Below, piece after piece: positions 1-5,144 of a stretch of DNA of 5,144 bases (position 1 is its first letter; each line of letters begins with the position of its first letter). The notes under the pieces are model-generated. The model did no database searches, was not told the DNA's origin, and saw nothing but the letters and a program-made list of their open reading frames with translations. The position numbers were made by a program, and so were the translations under genes. The stretch spans positions 1-5,144 of the forward strand of contig SYAB01000269.1 of the NCBI GenBank assembly GCA_005787665.1, read 5' to 3'. This stretch comes from Actinomycetota bacterium (GTDB lineage Bacteria; Actinomycetota; Actinomycetes; Mycobacteriales; Mycobacteriaceae).

Positions 1-578
1 ACCTGGATGACACGGCGAATCTCGATGTCGCGGCCGATGACCGGGTCGAGTTTGCCCTCCCGCGCGCGCGCCGTCAGATCGGTGGAGTACTTCTCCAGCG
101 CCTGGTAGCTCGACTCGGGGTCGGCGCTGGTGACCCGGGCGCTGCCGCGGACCTTGGTGAAGGCCTCCCGCAGTGCCTGCGGGGAGGCCCCGGCGCCCGT
201 GAGCAGCTTGGCGACGTCGGAGTCCCCGGTCGCCAGGCCCACCATCAGGTGCTCGGTGGAGACGTACTCGTCGTTCATCTCGGTGGCGAGCTGTTGGGCG
301 GCGTTGATCGCAGCCAGCGACTCCCGGGACAGCTGCGGCTGCGAGGTCGCGCCACTGCTGGACGGCAGCCGATCGACGAGAGCCTGCGCCTCGGTGCGGA
401 TGGTCGCCGGATTGACCCCGACCGCCTCCAACAACGGGCCGGCGATGCCGTCGGTCTGGGTGAGCAGGGCCATCAACAGGTGCGCGGGCCGGATCTCCGG
501 GTTGCCGGCCGCACTGGCGGCCTGCAGGGCGGCGGTCAGCGCCGCCTGGGTCTTGGTGGTCGGGTTGAACGAGTCCAC
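1..578 (-). CDS. clpB: ClpB disaggregase chaperone, N-terminal part (cut by window edge)
   Basis: ClpB is a cytosolic AAA+ Hsp100 ATPase that pulls polypeptides out of aggregates together with DnaK/DnaJ/GrpE. Only its first 192 residues are present; the reading frame is open to the window edge. The two Clp_N helical repeats span about residues 1-145, with the landmarks PAHLLMALL (31-39) and [12 protein letters not shown] (104-115). The linker into the first AAA+ domain follows, with [21 protein letters not shown] (163-183, split here as [10 protein letters not shown] and [11 protein letters not shown]). The Walker A motif lies beyond the edge. The sequence agrees closely with mycobacterial ClpB as I remember it. 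I chose the GTG at 576-578 because known mycobacterial ClpB begins [11 protein letters not shown] and because GGAGG at 587-591 sits 8 nt upstream. An in-frame ATG at 591-593 would add five residues. The gene is divergent from the rest of the window and is probably heat- and thiol-stress controlled. Confidence 0.96.
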   Translation of the reverse strand, partial: MDSFNPTTKTQAALTAALQAASAAGNPEIRPAHLLMALLTQTDGIAGPLLEAVGVNPATIRTEAQALVDRLPSSSGATSQPQLSRESLAAINAAQQLATEMNDEYVSTEHLMVGLATGDSDVAKLLTGAGASPQALREAFTKVRGSARVTSADPESSYQALEKYSTDLTARAREGKLDPVIGRDIEIRRVIQ

Positions 579-586
579 TCCGACGT

Positions 587-591
587 CCTCC
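587..591 (-). promoter_or_regulatory. Shine-Dalgarno GGAGG that decides the clpB start
   Basis: On the minus strand GGAGG lies 8 nt before the GTG at 576-578, an ideal distance. A second purine run, AGGAGAA, lies directly against the alternative ATG at 591-593, too close for efficient initiation. This favours the GTG, in agreement with the N-terminus of other mycobacterial ClpB proteins. Confidence 0.65.
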
Positions 592-621
592 ATTTCTCCT
601 GGTAAAAGCGTGTCGAGGTAT

Positions 622-649
622 ACAACACCGACAACCTTGAGTCTGTTCC
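622..649 (-). promoter_or_regulatory. Probable SigH-type promoter of clpB
   Basis: Reading the minus strand, GGAACA (649-644) is followed by 17 nt and then GTTGT (626-622). This fits the SigH consensus GGAAYA-N16-18-GTT. Transcription would start near 615-618, leaving a leader of roughly 40 nt before the GTG at 578. It is established that clpB of M. tuberculosis belongs to the SigH heat/oxidative stress regulon. The assignment here rests on motif match and position only. Confidence 0.65.
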
Positions 650-656
650 GCTCAAC
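636..656. promoter_or_regulatory. HAIR operator for the HspR repressor
   Basis: On the plus strand the site reads CTTGAGT (636-642), 7 nt, then GCTCAAC (650-656). The HspR consensus is CTTGAGT-N7-ACTCAAG, so one half is perfect and the other matches 5 of 7. HspR, with DnaK as co-repressor, controls clpB and the dnaK operon in actinobacteria. The site lies about 60-80 bp upstream of the clpB start and overlaps the SigH -35 element, so bound HspR should block that promoter. Confidence 0.75.
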
Positions 657-730
657 CCTACTGAATTGGCCGCGCCCCGCGATAGGGCCTTACGACACTC
701 AACCGCCCAGTCTCACCCCCACCCCCGCGC

Positions 731-786
731 GAGCGGACGCAAACTCACCCTAAAGGGCCCCGTCCTGGGTGAGTTTGCGCCCGCTC
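731..786. repeat. Inverted repeat, 20-bp arms with one mismatch and 16-nt loop
   Basis: The left arm GAGCGGACGCAAACTCACCC (731-750) pairs with 767-786 (GGGTGAGTTTGCGCCCGCTC) except for one position (A at 737 against G or C in the partner). The 16-nt loop at 751-766 contains GGGCCC. The RNA would form a very stable hairpin on either strand. No U-run follows on either side, so it is not a classical intrinsic terminator. It lies between two divergent promoters, where no gene ends. A dispersed palindromic intergenic repeat, or an insulator between the two transcription units, are both possible. Confidence 0.85.
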
Positions 787-816
787 ACCCAGGTGATTGC
801 TCGCCGGGGCAGGAAA

Positions 817-832
817 TCGAACATATGATCGA
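817..832. promoter_or_regulatory. LexA (SOS) box
   Basis: TCGAAC-ATAT-GATCGA matches the mycobacterial LexA consensus TCGAAC-N4-GTTCGA at 11 of 12 defined positions, with the correct 4-nt spacer. It covers the putative -10 hexamer of the following gene, the expected arrangement for repression by promoter occlusion. Cleavage of LexA after DNA damage should release transcription of the gene starting at 836 and probably of the next one. Confidence 0.75.
824..829 (+). promoter_or_regulatory. -10 element TATGAT of a probable leaderless promoter
   Basis: TATGAT differs by one base from the SigA -10 consensus TATAAT and has the conserved T-A-T pattern. Six nucleotides separate it from the GTG at 836, so transcription would start at or very near the first base of that start codon. 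No convincing -35 is visible, which is common for mycobacterial promoters. Leaderless GTG/ATG-initiated mRNAs are frequent in mycobacteria, and no Shine-Dalgarno precedes this GTG. Confidence 0.55.
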
Positions 833-835
833 GTA

Positions 836-1144
836 GTGGGTGATCTGGCGGCGATCGGGTACCACGGGCAGCCGCTGCGCTCGCCGTTCCGGCCGGTGCG
901 TCCGCCGGTGCCGGTACTGATCGATCTGGGTGCGTTGTTCCCGCGCCGGCCGCACCGCAGCGGGCGCTACCACCCGCACGGGCTGCAGATGGATCAGGTG
1001 GTCACCGGGACCCTGAGTTGCTGGGGCCTGTGCGAGCAGGGCGAGTGGTGGGGCCTGGTCAGTTACCCGATCACCCACGGGGCCCACCGCCGGGCGGTCA
1101 CGCATTGGGTGCCGGCATGGACATTGCGCCCGGCCCCGCACTAG
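836..1144 (+). CDS. Small Trp-rich protein of unknown function, probably SOS-induced
   Basis: I do not recognise this 102-residue protein. It has a Pro/Arg-rich N-terminal third (GQPLRSPFRPVRPPVPVLI, residues 11-29) and a C-terminal part with five Trp (63, 71, 72, 91, 95) and a CWGLC pair of cysteines (62, 66). It has no signal peptide, no membrane segment and no HNH or other nuclease motif. GC-rich third codon positions throughout support real coding. An in-frame TTG at 797 gives a longer ORF, but it would place the LexA box and the -10 inside the coding sequence, so I prefer the GTG at 836, with leaderless initiation. The next gene follows after 9 nt, suggesting co-transcription. The LexA box immediately upstream suggests a role in the DNA-damage response, but this is inference from regulation only. 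Confidence 0.7.
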   Translation: MGDLAAIGYHGQPLRSPFRPVRPPVPVLIDLGALFPRRPHRSGRYHPHGLQMDQVVTGTLSCWGLCEQGEWWGLVSYPITHGAHRRAVTHWVPAWTLRPAPH

Positions 1145-1153
1145 GTTTCGGTC

Positions 1154-1819
1154 GTGACGAGTCTCGCTTCGGACCTGACCGAACTGGTGCCGCTGGCGAT
1201 GGTCATCTCGCTCTCGCCGTTGTCGATCATCCCCGGCATCCTGATGCTGCACACCCCGCGCCCACGCCCCACCAGCCTGGCGTTCCTCGCGGGCTGGACG
1301 ATCGGCATCGCCGCGATCACCGGAGCCTTCGTCATCGCCTCCGACCTGGCCGCCGGACTCGACAGGCAGTCGGCCGCGGCGCCGTACGTGCGGATCGCCA
1401 TCGGCATCGCGCTGATCGCCTTCGGCCTCTACCGCTGGCTGACCCGCAACCGCGCGCAGCACAGCCCCAAGTGGCTGACGTCGATGACCGCGGCTGGACC
1501 GGGGCGCGCGTTCGTCACCGCAATCGTGCTGTCGGTGGCCAACCTGAAGGTCTTCGCCATGTGCGCCGCGGCCGGCGCCGCTATCGGAACCGCGGCGCTG
1601 GGCCGCACCGGCGCCTGGCAGGCCGTCGCGGTGTTCACCGCACTGGCGGTCTCGTCGGTCGCACTGCCGGTACTGGCCTACCTCGTCGCCGGTGAGCGTC
1701 TCGACGAACCGCTGAACAGGCTCAAGCGCTGGATGGAGGACAACCACGGGGCGATGATCGCGGTCATCCTGGTGGCCATCGGCGCGGCCCTGCTCTACAA
1801 GGGCATCCACGCGCTCTGA
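1154..1819 (+). CDS. Six-helix membrane protein, Sap/GAP-type (SfLAP-like) transporter family
   Basis: This 221-residue integral membrane protein has about six hydrophobic helices, near residues 11-32, 42-64, 78-97, 118-137, 154-179 and 199-219. A basic loop (94-107, RWLTRNRAQH) lies between helices 3 and 4, and a charged amphipathic stretch (181-197) precedes the last helix. The N-terminal SPLSIIPGILMLHTPRPRP, the FLAGW motif (44-48) and the overall length resemble the GAP/Sap (sulfolipid-1-addressing protein) family. In mycobacteria, members of that family help export surface glycolipids or glycopeptidolipids; the fold is related to LysE-type exporters. The GTG start has only a weak upstream AGG, 8 nt away and overlapping the preceding stop codon, so translation is probably coupled to the gene before it. 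The cargo cannot be told from the sequence. Placement behind an SOS-controlled gene is unexpected for a lipid exporter. Confidence 0.8.
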   Translation: MTSLASDLTELVPLAMVISLSPLSIIPGILMLHTPRPRPTSLAFLAGWTIGIAAITGAFVIASDLAAGLDRQSAAAPYVRIAIGIALIAFGLYRWLTRNRAQHSPKWLTSMTAAGPGRAFVTAIVLSVANLKVFAMCAAAGAAIGTAALGRTGAWQAVAVFTALAVSSVALPVLAYLVAGERLDEPLNRLKRWMEDNHGAMIAVILVAIGAALLYKGIHAL

Positions 1820-1904
1820 AAAGCCCAACCGGTGACTTTCGCCCCTTCCGCGCCACCCCGTGCGGAGATCACCATCACAGGGGTTGGGAATCAAGGGGGC
1901 GCGG

Positions 1905-2147
1905 ATGGCCAAGGCCGGCACGGCTGAGGAGATCGACGGCATCGCGTGGAAGTTTCTGTGTTCGCCCTTCACCCGGCGCGACTACTGGGACTGGCCGCTG
2001 GAACGTCGCATCGACGCCTTCCTGCGCCACCTGAAGCGTCTGGACATCCTCAACGACGGCGGCGCCTACGGCGCGTTGATCGATCGGGTGATGGCCAACA
2101 TCCCCCGCGCCCGACGCGATGGCGTCCTCGACCCGCCGCACCGCTAG
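1905..2147 (+). CDS. Small hypothetical protein at the head of the acsA-E1 operon
   Basis: This 80-residue protein is not recognisable to me. It is mostly charged and predicted helical, with a compact aromatic/basic patch (FTRRDYWDWPLERRIDAFL, residues 22-40) and a second helix (about 54-66), ending in a basic tail. No membrane segment or signal peptide is seen. I chose the ATG at 1905 because GGGGG at 1895-1899 stands 5 nt upstream; an in-frame GTG at 1860 lacks a good ribosome site. Only 15 nt separate its stop codon from acsA, whose Shine-Dalgarno overlaps that stop, so the two genes are very probably co-transcribed. It might be an accessory or regulatory partner of the acyl-CoA-forming enzymes downstream, but nothing in the sequence proves it. 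Confidence 0.7.
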   Translation: MAKAGTAEEIDGIAWKFLCSPFTRRDYWDWPLERRIDAFLRHLKRLDILNDGGAYGALIDRVMANIPRARRDGVLDPPHR

Positions 2148-2162
2148 GGAGAGGCCCGATAC

Positions 2163-3955
<1,793 letters not shown>

Positions 3956-3959
<4 letters not shown>

Positions 3960-4930
3960 CCTATCCCCCGCCGACCGACCCGGCCTTCGCCCGCTCACTG
4001 CTGACCGACATGATCCGGATCCGGCGCATGGAAGAGAAGTGCGCCGAGATGTACAGCGCCGGAAAGATCCGCGGCTTCCTGCATCTCTACGTCGGCGAAG
4101 AGGCGGTGGCGGCCGGCTCATTGCGGGTGCTTGGGCCCAAAGACGCCGTGCTGGCCACTTACCGAGAGCACGCCCATGCGCTGATGCGCGGCATCCCGAT
4201 GACCAAGATCATGGCCGAGATGTTCGGTAAGCAGGAGGGATGCTCGGGCGGACGAGGCGGTTCGATGCACCTGTTCGACGCCGAACGCAGGTTCTTCGGC
4301 GGTAACGCGATCGTCGCCGGTGGTCTGCCGACGGCCGCCGGCCTGGCCTTCGCCGACGCCCAACTCCAACGAAACCGGATCTCCGCCTGCTACTTCGGCG
4401 AGGGAGCGATGGCCGAGGGCGCCTTCCACGAGACGATGAACATGGCCCAGCTGTGGAAGCTGCCGGTGCTGTTCTGTTGCGAGAACAACGGTTACGCGAT
4501 GGGCACCGCGATCAGCCGGGAACTCTCCGACGTCGACCTGCTCGTCTTGGCCGAGTCCTACCGGGTTCCGGCAGCCAGCGCCGACGGTATGGACGTACTG
4601 GCCAGCCACGCAGCGATGGAGGACGCCGTCGACCACATCCGCACCCACGGCGGCCCGTACTTCCTGGAGTTCCGCACCTACCGGTTCCGGCCGCACTCGA
4701 TGTTCGATCCCGAGCTCTACCGCGACAAGGCCGAAGTCGAGAAGTGGAAGCAGCACGACCCGATCGTCACGTTCTCCGCGCGCTGCCTGTCCGAAGGGCT
4801 GCTCACCGCCGAGGATGTCGCCGACATCGAGTCGGGGGCGGCCACCGAGGTCGCCGACGCGGTCGCCTACGCCGAGGCCGGAACCCTCGAGAGCGTCGAG
4901 ACCCTCACCCGCGATGTGATGACACCGTGA
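3956..4930 (+). CDS. Thiamine-diphosphate dehydrogenase E1 alpha subunit (pyruvate/acetoin type)
   Basis: This 324-residue subunit belongs to a heterotetrameric E1 that decarboxylates a 2-oxoacid (or cleaves acetoin) and passes the acyl group to lipoyl-E2. Family landmarks are [11 protein letters not shown] (40-50), [12 protein letters not shown] (68-79), [10 protein letters not shown] (98-107) and the thiamine-diphosphate motif beginning G148-E-G150 and ending N177-N178, with [17 protein letters not shown] between. [18 protein letters not shown] (239-256) is the active-site loop. Two departures from the usual pattern are seen: GEG rather than GDG in the Mg/ThDP motif, and RPHSMF where RGHSMS is common. 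The loops resemble pyruvate dehydrogenase E1 alpha more than classical AcoA, but the substrate is not settled. The GTG start overlaps the acsA stop (GTGA), with GGAG (3945-3948) 7 nt upstream. It forms an operon with the beta subunit. Confidence 0.88.
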
Positions 4931-5144
4931 AGACCACCTCTCGCGCGGCGGTGCACGACGCCATGGCCGACGCCATGCGCGCCGACGAGCGGGTGGTGCT
5001 ACTCGGCGAGGACGTCGGTCGCTACGGCGGCACCTACGCGGTGTCGAAGGGGATGCTGGACGAGTTCGGCCCGGACCGAGTGCGCGACACCCCGATCTCG
5101 GAGCTGGGCTGCGTGGGCATCGGCGTCGGCGCCGCTCTGAACGG
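4927..5144 (+). CDS. Thiamine-diphosphate dehydrogenase E1 beta subunit, N-terminal part (cut by window edge)
   Basis: The first 72 residues of the partner of the preceding alpha subunit are present, and the frame is open at the window end. [20 protein letters not shown], residues 25-44, and [23 protein letters not shown] near the end (split here as [10 protein letters not shown] and [13 protein letters not shown]) are typical of E1 beta. The Glu of PISE is the residue that activates thiamine diphosphate at N1'. The GTG start shares GTGA with the alpha-subunit stop, and no clear Shine-Dalgarno is seen, so translational coupling is likely and would keep alpha and beta equimolar. A lipoyl acyltransferase E2 gene is the expected next gene but lies outside the window. 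Confidence 0.9.
   Translation, partial: MKTTSRAAVHDAMADAMRADERVVLLGEDVGRYGGTYAVSKGMLDEFGPDRVRDTPISELGCVGIGVGAALN

Noticed and set aside
130..753. Open frame on the plus strand opposite clpB
   Set aside because: It is antisense to a clearly recognisable ClpB N-terminus and runs through the clpB promoter; no family resemblance is seen.
797..835. TTG start giving a 115-residue version of the SOS-associated protein
   Set aside because: It would put the LexA box and the -10 element inside the coding region; a leaderless start at 836 explains the layout better.
825..836. Tiny ORF ATG-ATC-GAG-TAG ending over the GTG at 836
   Set aside because: The ATG is part of the -10 hexamer TATGAT, so it would not be transcribed from the proposed start; three codons with no other support.
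1860..1872. CRP-like half-sites GTG...CAC upstream of the acsA operon
   Set aside because: The gap between GTG and CAC is 7 nt, whereas the mycobacterial CRP consensus needs 8, and the flanking bases do not match TGTGA/TCACA.
1824..1888. CCCAACC / GGTTGGG inverted repeat between the membrane-protein gene and the next gene
   Set aside because: Arms of 7 nt are about 50 nt apart with only a weak inner GGTGA/TCACC pair and no U-run, so a terminator cannot be supported; no clear promoter is visible in this 85-nt gap either.
785..1972. Long open frame on the minus strand across three plus-strand features
   Set aside because: Its predicted product is a low-complexity Arg/Asp/His-rich sequence typical of an antisense GC-rich frame, while the plus-strand frames here give sensible proteins with membrane helices and codon bias.

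Overview
The window looks like chromosomal DNA of a GC-rich actinobacterium, most likely a Mycobacterium or Mycolicibacterium. The main reasons are a leftward gene whose product is nearly collinear with the N-terminus of mycobacterial ClpB, an upstream HAIR (HspR) operator combined with a SigH-type promoter, an actinobacterial LexA (SOS) box, a six-helix protein resembling the mycobacterial Sap/GAP transport family, and frequent GTG starts.

Region 1 (1-835) holds the 5' part of clpB, reading leftward and cut off by the window edge, and a divergent intergenic region of about 257 bp. That region carries a SigH-like promoter whose -35 element lies inside the spacer of an HspR operator (636-656), a 20-bp inverted repeat (731-786), and a LexA box (817-832) overlapping a good -10 hexamer.

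Region 2 (836-1819, + strand) is a probable two-gene unit: a 102-residue Trp-rich protein of unknown function, apparently on a leaderless SOS-controlled transcript, followed 9 nt later by a 221-residue polytopic membrane protein.

Region 3 (1905-5144, + strand) is a tight metabolic operon that runs out of the window. It encodes an 80-residue protein of unknown function, an AcsA-type acetyl-CoA synthetase, and the alpha and beta E1 subunits of a thiamine-diphosphate 2-oxoacid (or acetoin) dehydrogenase. The last three genes are joined by 4-nt GTGA overlaps. The enzymes suggest acetyl-CoA (or short acyl-CoA) formation by two routes: ATP-dependent activation of a free acid, and oxidative decarboxylation or cleavage of a 2-oxo compound. 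E2 and E3 genes would be expected downstream but are not visible.

The most interesting part is the SOS-controlled uncharacterised gene with its membrane-protein partner. The rest is mostly recognisable families in a not fully standard arrangement.
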